DNA of 64,000 bases, from NCBI GenBank assembly GCA_963565915.1, contig OY751495.1, forward strand, positions 1,178,001 to 1,242,000, given 5' to 3'. The notes below the pieces were generated by a model. That model worked only from the letters and a program-made list of their open reading frames with translations. It had not been told where the DNA came from and searched no databases. Below, in pieces: positions 30,182 through 40,347 of this stretch. Every line of letters starts with the position of its first letter. The first letter of the stretch is position 1. The position numbers and the translations under genes were made by a program. The DNA is from Entoloma clypeatum. Its lineage: Eukaryota > Basidiomycota > Agaricomycetes > Agaricales > Entolomataceae.

Positions 30182-33100
30182 ACGACGCTAAGTCGCGACC
30201 CTTATCCATTAAACGAACTCGCTTGCCTGGTGCAGTTACAGACAATATAACTTATGTTATCCCTGCAAAGCGAGCCGTTGCGTCAACTAAGATTGTCAAG
30301 GGAGATAAACCTCCGAAACGACGAGAGATCAAGCTGCAAGCTCAGATCAAAACACGACGAGGACCAAAGGCCATTCAACCCGAGGTCGATAGCGGATGTG
30401 AACGCACATGTATCCATCCCAGAATAGTACGTGAACAGAACCTTCCCACACGTGGAATAAAGCCCATATCAATCCTAAATGCGGATGGATCACCGAACCG
30501 ACAACAGAAAGCAGAAAAACTTGCCGAAGTCAAGCTGGACTTAGGAACACACCAGGAAACCATGGAAGCAATGGTATTGGACATTGGGAGAACGGATATG
30601 CTTTTGGGACATGACTGGTTGGTGCACCACAACCCTACAATCAATTGGACGACTGGCGCCGTAACATTCAACCGATGCCCATCAACGTGTCAAACCAAAC
30701 ACTCGGATTTCAGGGTTAACCTTAATGGTCGCAAACATCGGGTTCGCATGGTGGAAGTACGAGACAAGGACGCACCCAAGAAATCAGATCAGAAATGGAA
30801 GCCCGGAGACCCCATATTGGAAGCAGTTACTCCCACACCACCTCCCACAACCAAACGACCCTCATATGTTGAACGTTTTGCCCATCTTTTTGAAAAAGAA
30901 AACTTTGACAAGATCCCAAAGGAAAGGGAATGGGACCACGGCATCGAACTTACACCGGACGCACCAAAGGAGCTAGGGGGAAACACGTACCCTATGACCC
31001 AAAAGGAGCAAGAAGAACTGGACAAATTCATCGATGAAGGCCTGGCAACCGGAAAGATCCGACCGTCCAAATCCCCTTATGCATCACCCTGCTTCTTCAT
31101 TAACAAGAAAGACGGTTCCAAACGATTGGTACAGGACTATCGCACGGTTAACAAATTCACGGTTAAGGACAAATTCCCACTCCCACGCATCAACGACCTC
31201 TTGGATGTATTGAAGGACGCAGTCTACTTCAACAAAATGGACATCATGTGGGGATACAATAATGTGCGGATCAAAAAGGGTGACGAATGGAAAGCCGCCT
31301 TCTTGACCAGCCGAGGATTGTTTGAACCATTGGTCATGTTTTTTGGTCTCTGCAATTCCCCGGGAATGTTCTCTCGGATGATGGCCAGCCTATTCAGGGA
31401 TCAGATCCGTCGGCGCATCTGTGTGATTTACATGGATGATATAGTGGTTATTGGTAAAACCAAGGAAGAACTCGCCCGGAATACCGAAGAGATCTTGCAG
31501 ATCCTGTCGGACAATGACTTGTTCCTAAAGGAGAAGAAGTGTCTTTGGGAAGTAACGAAATGCCCCATATTGGGATATGTCGTGGGTGAAGGACGTGTCG
31601 AGATGGAAACTGAAAAGGTGGACACAATCCGGAACTGGCAAGTACCCACATCAAAAAAGGAAGTCCAGAGGTTCCTGGGATTTGCCAACTTTTATCGACG
31701 CTTCATTGAAGGATACTCAAACATCGCAAAGCCACTCACGACACTTACGGGAAATACAGCATTCACATGGGGACCAGCGGCGCAAGAAGCATTTGAAGGT
31801 CTCATACGGGCAATCACGACAGCACCAGTCTTGGTATTGCCCAAACCGGACGGACAGTTCAGGGTTGAAACCGATGCATGGGTTATGCAATTGGAGCAAT
31901 ACTCTCACAGAAACAAGACGACAAGTGGCATCCTATCGTGTTCTTGTCGCGGACCATGTCCGCGGCCGAACAGAATTACGAGATCTATGACAAGGAACTC
32001 TTGGCAGTCATGGAAGCACTGAAGGACTGGAGACATTATCTACTTGAAGCCAAGGAACGTTTCGAGATCTTAACCGATCACAAAAACCTGGAGTATTTCC
32101 GACGTCCTCAGGACCTAAACCAACGACAGAGGCGCTGGAAGATGAAGCTACAAGACTATGACTTTGAATTGCGACATGTACCTGGGAAGACAAACGCGAA
32201 AGCAGACATCCTGTCACGTTTACCCTGGTATGAGACGGAACTCGAGCCGCAGGACAGCGACCAAATGCTCAAGGAGGGGCTATTTTTGAAACGATTAGAA
32301 TCAGAAGATGTGATACGAATGGAGATGTTCACGGAGGAACAATTCTTTGAAGGGGGTGAAACATCTGATTCCATCAAAATCGGAAACATCACAACCATCG
32401 AAAACCCATGGATCGTATGCATCAAGGCCTCGAATCGCATGGAAACAGAAGTAGCCCAGGGTCTGAAGAAGAATCCTCACTGGTACCAGCAGGAAAATGG
32501 CATCACCTACGCAGGAGAACGAGTCTATGTTCCACCAGACCCACAATTGCGCCAAGAACTGATGTTTGAAGCGCACGACGCACCAGTGGCAGGACATCCA
32601 GGACAGTATCGAACACATGAACTTCTCACTCGCACCTACTGGTGGCCCACCATCCTACATGACGTAAAGAAGTATGTGAAAGGTTGTGACACCTGTCAAT
32701 GCAACAAGATCAGCCGCCAAAGGAGACACACCCCTCTGCACCCTAACGCCGCGCCAAGTCAACCATGGGAAGATATAGGGATTGATGTCGTAGGACCGAT
32801 ACCAGAATCTGATGGGAAGAACGCAATTCTGGTCATCACGGACAGACATTCAAAGATGCTTCATCTCATCCCGACAACCGTGGAACTATCGGCTGAAGGA
32901 TTAGCCAAGATCTATCGGGACCAGATATGGAAACTTCATGGAATTCCCAAGAAGATCATCAGTGATAGGGGACCGCAGTTCGCCGCGAAATTTATGGAGA
33001 TACTTTGCCGCATGTTAGGGATCAAAAGAAATCTGTCCACTGCGTACCATCCACAGACTGATGGACAGGCCGAACGATCGCATCAGGAAACCGAGGTGTT

Positions 33101-33830
33101 CTTACGAAACTTTGTCAACCATCTACAAGATGATTGGGCGGAATGGATCGCAATCGCAGAATTCCAGTACAATGACAAAGAACATCAAGCGACAAAGTAC
33201 ACACCATTCTATCTCAACTACGGTCTGCATCCTTGGAAGGGAGAACTTGTGTTGGAAGACACCAATCCAGCGGCAAACGACTTCTTGAAAAAACTCAAAC
33301 AGGCACGAGAAGAAGCCAACGCAGCACTGAAACAGGCACAGGATCAGATGAAGAAGACAGTTGACACACGACGAAGCCCGTCTCGGGATTACCGCATCGG
33401 AGACAAGGTGTGGCTGGAAGGGACTAACATCAGGACTGATCGTCCCTCAAAGAAACTTGACGCCCTCCGACACGGACCGTTCAAAGTCCTAGAGAAGAAA
33501 GGAGCTAGCGCATACCGTCTTGATCTTCCCAAAACCTGGAAAATGATCCACCCTGTGTTCAACGAAACCCTGTTATCGCCATACGAAACCCCGAAGTATG
33601 CCATTCAGAAAAAGAAGCCAGCCCCTGATCCGATCATCGTCGAAGGATGAGAAGAATACCATGTCTCCACGATCCTGGACTCTCGAAAATTCCGCGGAAA
33701 GATCCAGTACCTCGTCCAATGGGAAGGGTATGGCCCAGAAGAGAACACGTGGGAACCTCGGACTAATGTTCAGAACGCTCAAGACTTGATCCGAGACTTT
33801 CATCGGCAAAATCCATCGCGTCCACAATAA
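30182..33830 (+). pseudogene. Element C pol: protease-RT-RNase H-integrase-chromodomain
   Basis: The -1 frame relative to gag is open through the gag stop. Protease QPEVDSGCERTC (Asp near 30388); RT with [29 protein letters not shown] and YMDD at 31429-31440. At about 31880 one base is missing (GATGCATGGG against GATGCATCGGG in A), shifting the frame inside the RNase H start ETDAS. From 31878: RNase H ([10 protein letters not shown]), integrase finger (HDAPVAGHPGQY; CDTCQC), catalytic Asp, Asp, Glu (VITDRHSK, IISDRGPQF, DGQAERSHQE). TGA at 33648-33650 (CGA in A) precedes the chromodomain [18 protein letters not shown], which ends at TAA 33828-33830. The enzymes' residues are otherwise intact. 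Confidence 0.94.
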
Positions 33831-33945
33831 AAGAACAAACTTTGAACCATTTTCCACATCGACTTCTGTCACATCGAGTTCCCCGCTCCAACTCTTCTCG
33901 CCCAACACGCCGTTCTTCTTATACCTTTCAAACATCATTTCTGCC

Positions 33946-34314
33946 ATGTCCAACATCACCGCCGCCTCCACCGATGCTTCCGATATCAACCCCACCATCA
34001 CCACCCTCATCGGCGAAGCACTCTCCATGCGCGACCAGATCCATGCACTCGAAACCTCCGTTGCCGACATCCTTCACCGGCAGATGCATATCCGCCTTCA
34101 TACCCTTTCCGATTTGCCAACCGCCCCCACCGCTGAGGAGAAACTCATCCTCAAAAACTATACCAACACCCTTGCTATCGAGAACCGACGCCTTCGCCTC
34201 GCTGTTCGAGGTTTAGAGTTTGCCACGGCGGTAAACGATGAACTGATAAAAGATTGGGGTAATCGAGTTGACCCTGCCTGGGCCGATCCAAATGGCAACG
34301 ATGGATGGGAGTAG
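33946..34314 (+). CDS. Element C ORF3, 122-aa accessory protein
   Basis: Complete frame from ATG 33946 (context GCCATGT) to TAG, 115 bases after the chromodomain stop and about 37 before the 3' LTR. Residues 1-25 are Ser/Thr/Ala-rich; 26-60 and 75-105 are helices with regular Leu/Ile (LSMRDQIHALETSVADILHR; NRRLRLAVRGLEF), so a coiled coil is likely; the end is Trp/Asp-rich (DPAWADPNGNDGWE). Homologues stand at the same place in A, D and E at lower identity, which points to selection during the family's life. No known family recognised. Confidence 0.75.
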   Translation: MSNITAASTDASDINPTITTLIGEALSMRDQIHALETSVADILHRQMHIRLHTLSDLPTAPTAEEKLILKNYTNTLAIENRRLRLAVRGLEFATAVNDELIKDWGNRVDPAWADPNGNDGWE

Positions 34315-34351
34315 GTAGTCTGTGAGGACACAGACCTTGAGGAGGAGAACA

Positions 34352-34719
34352 TGTTACGGACTAACGACTACGGACGTATATGCTTACTTTTTCACTTTTA
34401 CTCATCGGCCCCCGCTTACACATATCGTATTATACTTTATTTCCTTTAGTATACTTCGCTCCCGCGCTGACTCGCTTTCCGCAGCTGTCTGACTCATTCC
34501 GCAGTCGTCTTACTCAGACGCACTGCCTTCCGCAGTTATCTTACTCAGATACACTGCCTTGCGCAGCACTGACTCATATGCTATCGCCTATAGTCAGTAC
34601 CTATATAAACCCTTTGTACTATAGCTAGATTCCTTAGATTTAGCAATCACATTGCTCTTCGCCTTTCCATCTTCCTGCATACTCTGCCCGAACCTTGGAA
34701 CGGTTTGTTACGCATAACA
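34352..34719 (+). repeat. Element C 3' LTR, 368 bp
   Basis: Same sequence as 28156-28523. A purine tract GAGGAGGAGAA lies immediately before it; CATCG, the target duplicate, follows. Confidence 0.96.
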
Positions 34720-35716
34720 CATCGCCCCAGAAAGCATGATGACATGTATCGACAACACACTTGCAAAGTTGGCACCAACCCCGGACCCGCAACCTGCGCC
34801 CGCATACCTGCAGACGGCCCAACAACCGCAACAACATGCCTATACGAATGCATACACAAACCCCAGCAATGCTTATCAACCGGGACCATTGAACTATGCT
34901 CATCAGTCAGGGCCACCTCAGCAAACAATGTATCAATTCCACGGAGGCTACGGACAGGATTACCAGAACACGCACGGCACCACCTGGCAACAACGAGGTG
35001 GCGGAACAGGACGAGGAGGTCCGCAAAGGACATTCACCAACGAGAGGTCAGCGTTCCTCGGCTGCCACTTCTGCAACGGGCAAGAGCATTTCATGTGCGA
35101 GTGCCCTGTCGCACAGGAGTACATACAAGCAGGGAAAGCATGTTTCGATAGCCAAACACAGTGCTACTACTTCCCGAACGACGGTTACCAAGGCGCAGGG
35201 GAGTACATCAGGCATTATAATGATGGTATCAGGGCGTCTATCAACCTACGAACTCAGGAGATCAACCAAAACACACGTGTACCACCACTGGCCACAGCGA
35301 CCGGAACCTACATCAGATGTATCACGCCTGAACAAGCCGAAACCCATGTCGTAATCCAGGAGGAAGAGGAGGAAGTGAATGGAGCGGATGATGAGGAAGT
35401 TAGTGAGGTGGAGGACGAGGACGAGGAGGTTGTGATATGGAGCGCATTCGAGGAACTGGAAGCACTGTTGGTGGAAGGGCTAGCATACATGACAAGGTTG
35501 AGGAAAAAGAAGGACGCGAGTGACGAGAAAGAGGAAACGGAGAAGGAAAAAGAAAAGAAGACAATGATGAAGAGAGCGAAGAAGAACAACAGACAAAGAG
35601 GCAAGACAGAGATGAGGGAAGGAATGAGTGATCTTGATGCAAGAGAAGAGGAAAAACTGCAGAGGGTTGAGGAGAGTGTTGCAATGGATGGTACTAGTAT
35701 TGACTACTCTCCATAA
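34720..35716 (+). pseudogene. Element G gag, second part with zinc knuckle
   Basis: Continues the frame left at 28155 (ATC G/CC CCA GAA AGC ATG). Gln/Pro/Tyr-rich stretch, then an RGG-like GGGTGRGG and a knuckle CHFCNGQEHFMCEC, followed by a very acidic and then Lys/Glu-rich tail. It ends with TAA at 35714-35716. Nucleocapsid function inferred from the knuckle. Confidence 0.75.
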
Positions 35717-35782
35717 AGACCACTACCCACGCCGCCGGCTTTTACTTATGAATCCCAGATAGCTAATTTAAATCCAGAAGCT

Positions 35783-36244
35783 ATGAATCATGTCTACAAC
35801 CAAATCATAGACACAGTCATACCAAACCTCACGTTCCACGACCTACTAGCAGTCAGCCCAGAGTTGAGGAAGAAAATCATCACCAATGTACGCACTCATC
35901 AGGTACCCAATGCTGTGGCAAAACCAATGACAATGACCACGCTTCTCACAATGGTACCCGAGGGCATTGACCTCCGGCATGTTGTCCCACTCCATGAACT
36001 CATGGTCGAAGTGGAAGGAAAGAAGGAAGTAGCGGTGCTCGACAATGGATCAGAAATCATCGTGGTAAGAAAAGATCTATGGGAGGAATTGGGGTTCAAG
36101 ATGAATAAAGAGTGGCTGATGATCATGGAAACAGCAAACGGAGGGAAAGAAGCGATGGAGGGATGCACAGAATACCTGAAGATCACCATGGATGGCATGC
36201 CAACGTGGGCACACGTGTACGTCACGCCAAACGTGCCATTCTGA
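35783..36244 (+). pseudogene. Element G protease segment
   Basis: 154-codon frame with VAVLDNGSEIIVV, the retropepsin-type active site in the D-N-G form seen in one basidiomycete gypsy group, followed by LWEELGFKMNKEW and a C-terminal beta-rich half (MDGMPTWAHVYV). It stops at 36242-36244, while the expected RT lies in another frame downstream, so the polyprotein is broken here. Confidence 0.6.
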
Positions 36245-36307
36245 TTGCTACTGGGATGACCATGGCAGAAGAGTGTAAGGATAGGGAAGGAAGAGACAGG
36301 AGAAAGG

Positions 36308-37756
36308 GTGCGGATAATGATACATGACCAGAAGCGTGGGAGCGAGAAGCTCAGAGTGGTAGAGACGAAAGAGCGGAAAAGAGGAAGTGAAGGGAAGGGA
36401 GTGATGTTTTATCGAATGGTGGAGGATGTCGCGAAGGCATGGAAAGAGGAGACAGCATTAACGATGATATACAGCAAAACCCATGATGCACCACCACTGG
36501 TATCGATCACAAAAGATAGCACGCTTCCAGGAAACTCGCTGCTCACAGATTTTCTCCTGGCGTCGACCCTCGTTTATGATACTGAACGACATGTCCTCAC
36601 GTACAAGAAGGCTGCAAGAAGGATCTATCCAGTATCCACGACAATGCCTGAGTATGCCAAGGTTCAACGCCAATTCCCTGAGGACCCGTTGAAGACACTC
36701 CCAGAACTGTCGTTACACCCACCAGAATTCATGCCTGGAACGTGCTTGATGAAGGAAAGGATAGAACATCTAGGGGTGTGGAAAAACGAGTTTTTGTGGC
36801 CAGAAGAGAGGAAGATTGCGGCAGCAATGTTGAAGAATAACAAAATGGTGTTGGCGTGGACACAAGCAGAGGTGGGAAGGTTCAAGAAGGAGTATTTCTT
36901 GCCAGCCGTCATTCCCATTGTTGAGCATGTACCATGGGCAAAGAAGAGCTTACCGATCCCACCAGGTATACATGACCAAGTTGTCAAACTAATCAAAGCC
37001 CGGATCAATGCAGGGACATACAAACTGTCCAGCAGTTCCTACCGACATCAATGGTTCTGTGTTGGAAAGCCCAAGGATGAGACAGGAACCAATACCATCC
37101 AAATTGTACACAACCTCGGTCCACTTAACAGAGTCACAGTCAAGGACGCTGCCCAGCCACCACTTGTCGAACACTACGCCGACCAGACAGGCGGACGGGA
37201 AATCTATATGGGAATTGACCTCAAGTCAGGATTTGACCACCACAGACTTGATGAAGGGTCCTGCGACCTTACGGTGTTCGACACACCACTCGGCATGCAT
37301 CGCCTTATGGTTCTACCGCAAGGATGGACGGGGAGTTCATCCTACAGAATGAGGTTGAGAAAGTGCCGAGTTTTTCAAACGATAACGGTGCTGGGACCGC
37401 GAACAAGGTATGAGACGGAGGATGGAGGGTACGAGGTGATGAAGGAGAATCCGGAGGTGAGGAGGTTCATATGGGAGCACTTGGTGGATATGAACAGGTT
37501 GATGCATCGGTTGAACCACGCGGGAGTTACAGTTTCGGTGGACAAACTGAAGTTATGTGTGGCAGAACTAGAGGTAGTGGGACAGCTATTGATGTATGAA
37601 GGGAGGGTTCCAGATCAAGGAAAGGTGGTGAAGATCAGGATGTGGCCGAGGTGCAAGACAGTTAGTGATGTGAGGGGATTTCTGGGGACAGCAGGGACAC
37701 TGAGGCTCTGGATTCATGGTTTTGCCCACAAGGCGTGCCCACTCATGAGCTCATGA
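36308..37756 (+). pseudogene. Element G RT region, polymerase box lost
   Basis: Contains the RT-type segments HQWFCVGKPKDETGTN, IVHNLGPLNRVTVKDAA, MGIDLKSGFDHH and GMHRLMVLPQGWTGS, and after a gap GPRTRYETEDGGYEV with the thumb (FIWEHLVDMNRLMHRLNHAG). The segment between, where the YVDD/FVDD box should stand, is shortened and unrecognisable, so an internal deletion removed the catalytic site. It changes frame again near 37740. Confidence 0.78.
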
Positions 37757-39407
37757 AGAAGGACATGCCTTTCGAATGGACAGACGAGCATGACAAAGGA
37801 ATGGAAGAACTTAAGAACACAGTAATTAATTGCCCAGCCATTCGCCCCATTGACTATACAGTATCCTACACCGTCTACCTATCTGTTGATTCATCTGTAT
37901 GTGCATGCGGCTTCATACTTGGACAATTCAACAGCCAAGACCGGCGCCACCCTGCCTGATTCGGCTCCATCACATGGAATGAACGCAAAGCACGCTACTC
38001 ACAGGCCAAGATTGAGCTTTACGGGCTCTTCCACACACTCAACGCTGTCAAGATCTTCGTTGTCGGGGTAAGGAAGTTCCGGGTGGAAGTCGACGCTAAA
38101 TATATCAAAGGGATGATCAATAACCCTGACACACACCCAAATGCTGCCATGAACTGCTGGATTGTGGCAATTTTACTATTCGACTTTGAACTCATTCACG
38201 TACTGGGAAAGAACTTCAAAGGACCAGATGGATTGTCAAGGTGGGAAGAAACAGAGGATGAAGGGGACACAATGGAGAAAGAAGCGGAGCATTGGGTGGA
38301 CGAGATTTCGGGATGCGGGATTTGGGCAATGGGGAGTTTTTATGCGGCAGCACTGAACAGAGTCGAGGCAGATGGGGAGAGAGCAACGGTGGCGAGTTTG
38401 AGAAAGAAGGAGACAGGAACGGAAGAGACAGGCGAAGTACCAGAAACAAACGAGATGAGAAAGAAAGACGAGGAGGTGAAGGCGGTAATGAAGTTTTTGG
38501 TAATGATGGAGAAACCGACTGGTCTTAATGAGAAAGGGATCAAAGCCCTAATCACGCGCGCATCAAAGTTCTTTGTTAATGGTGGACAACTATGGTGCAA
38601 GAACATCATGAGCGGCCGTCACCAACTTGTCGTATTCCATTGCGACAGATACCGGATCTTACACCAAGCCCACAACCAGTTAGGACACCGCGGGATCTAT
38701 GCCACGTGTCACAACATTGCAGACCACTTCTGGTGGCCCACACTCAACGATGATCTGATATGGTACCTGATGACGTGCCACCCGTGCCAAATTCGCTCCA
38801 CGGAAAAGGTTGTGCTACTGCCCATGATCTCGACACCAGCAAACTTGTTCCAGAAAATCCACGTCAACACCATGCACTTACCAAGGTCAAAGAATGGCTA
38901 CAAATACTTGGTACAAGGGAGATGCAGCTTGATACAGTGGGCGGAGTTCGGGATGTTGAAGAAGGAGAATCAGTGGACATTGGGGATGTGGCTGATGGTC
39001 GAGGTGATGTGCATGTGGGGACCAGTAGAGGAGATAGTAACGTACAACGGATCAGCGTGGATAGCGGCAGTGGAATGGCTCGCAGAGAAGTACAAGATCC
39101 ACCACATCTGTATTTCAGCATACAACTCCCAATCCAACGGCTCCGTCAAAAACACACACAGAACAATCCGTGAAGCCCTCGTCAAAGTGTGTGGCAGCGA
39201 CATGAGCAAATAGGACACCCACGTACCACACACATTCTGGGCAGACCAAGTCACGGTACGACACTCCCTTGGGACATCTCCTTACCAGGCAGCAATGGGC
39301 ACGGAACCCCACTTGCCATTCGATATCACGGAAGCAACATTCTTATTCCCCAAATTCAAGTCCAAACTCACTGACATGGAATTAATCGTGAACTGAGCCA
39401 TCCAGCT
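37735..39407 (+). pseudogene. Element G RNase H and integrase, catalytic triad replaced
   Basis: RNase H (LSVDSSVCACGFILGQ; VEVDAKYIKGMINNPD) with TGA at 37957-37959, probably CGA before, then an integrase zinc finger (HNQLGHRGIYATCHN; CHPCQI). In the core all three expected acidic residues are replaced: KIHVNTMH (Asn, 38866-38868), IVTYNGSAW (Tyr, 39043-39045) and NGSVKNTHRT (Lys, 39148-39150). A TAG follows at 39211-39213; homology goes on to the LTR of element D at 39408. No chromodomain or LTR of G is seen beyond D. Confidence 0.82.
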
Positions 39408-39809
39408 TGTTATGCTTAACAAACCGTTCCAAGGTTCGGGCAGAGTATGCAGGAAAGTGGAAAGGCAAAGAGCAAAGTGATTGCTAAATCTAAGGAATCT
39501 ACTACAGTACATGAGGTTTATATAGGTACTGACTATAGGCGGTAGCAGATGAGTCAGTACTGCGGAAGGCAGTGCGCATGAGTAAGGCGACTGCGGAAGG
39601 CTATGTACAGTAAGTAAGCTGACTGCAGAAAGCGAGTCAGCACGGGAGCGAAGTATACTAAAGGGGATGACGAAGTAATGTAATGAGTCAGACTGGAAAT
39701 CGAAGGTTGTGAAAGTAGATATTAGACATAGTAAGCTCATAAGAGGGCGCCGAGTCGGGCCGATAAGTAAAAGATATGACATGGTCCTCATACCATAGAG
39801 TCCATAACA
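39408..39809 (-). repeat. Element D 3' LTR
   Basis: In element orientation TGTTATGGACTC...AGCATAACA, very close to the A LTR. It abuts element G at 39407. Confidence 0.92.
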
Positions 39810-39843
39810 TGTTCCCCTCTCCAAGCTCTGTGTCCTCACAGAG

Positions 39844-40214
39844 TCACTGTCCCCATCCCTCGTTGTTGCCGGGATCGGACCAGTTCGGACTTTTCTTGAG
39901 GCTCCAATCATATATCAATTCCTCATTGATGGCTACGGCGAGTTCGAGGCCTTTGATAGCCAGCCGAATACGTCGATTTTCGATGACGAGGGTGCTGGTG
40001 TAATTCCCGAGAATTTGTTTCTCTTCGGGAGTTGGGGCGGTGGGGAGATTGGACAACGAATGAAGTTGGATATTCATCTGGTGATGAAGGAGGTCGGTGA
40101 GGGAAGTTTCGAGGGCATGGATTTGGTCTCTCATGGAGAGCGCTTCGTTCATAAGGGGGCGATGGCGGGGTTGATGTCAGTGGTGGAGGTGGAGGTAACG
40201 ATGGTGTTTGACAT
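39844..40214 (-). pseudogene. Element D ORF3 (same 1-bp deletion as A)
   Basis: ATG at 40214; 21 codons to TGA 40151-40149, then the next frame from 40152 to 39844 carries the remaining 102 codons. The break is identical in kind and place to that in element A, while C and E are intact. Confidence 0.72.
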
Positions 40215-40347
40215 GGCGGTGAGGATGGTTGAGAGATAAAAGAAGAATAGGGTGGCTATATTGGGCAGGGAAAAGACTAGAGCGGGGAACTCGGTGTGTG
40301 GTTGACTGATGAGGTCGATACTGCCATGGGTTTTGAGAACTCGTCTT

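Larger units (their letters stand above)
28156..34719 (+). mobile_element. Ty3/gypsy element C, full length, identical LTRs
   Basis: 6,564-bp element with two 368-bp LTRs that show no difference when compared base by base, and a 5-bp target duplication CATCG. It sits in the gag of element G. Despite its youth it has a 1-bp deletion between RT and RNase H and a TGA before the chromodomain, so it probably moved with help in trans or was copied from an already defective template. Confidence 0.97.
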
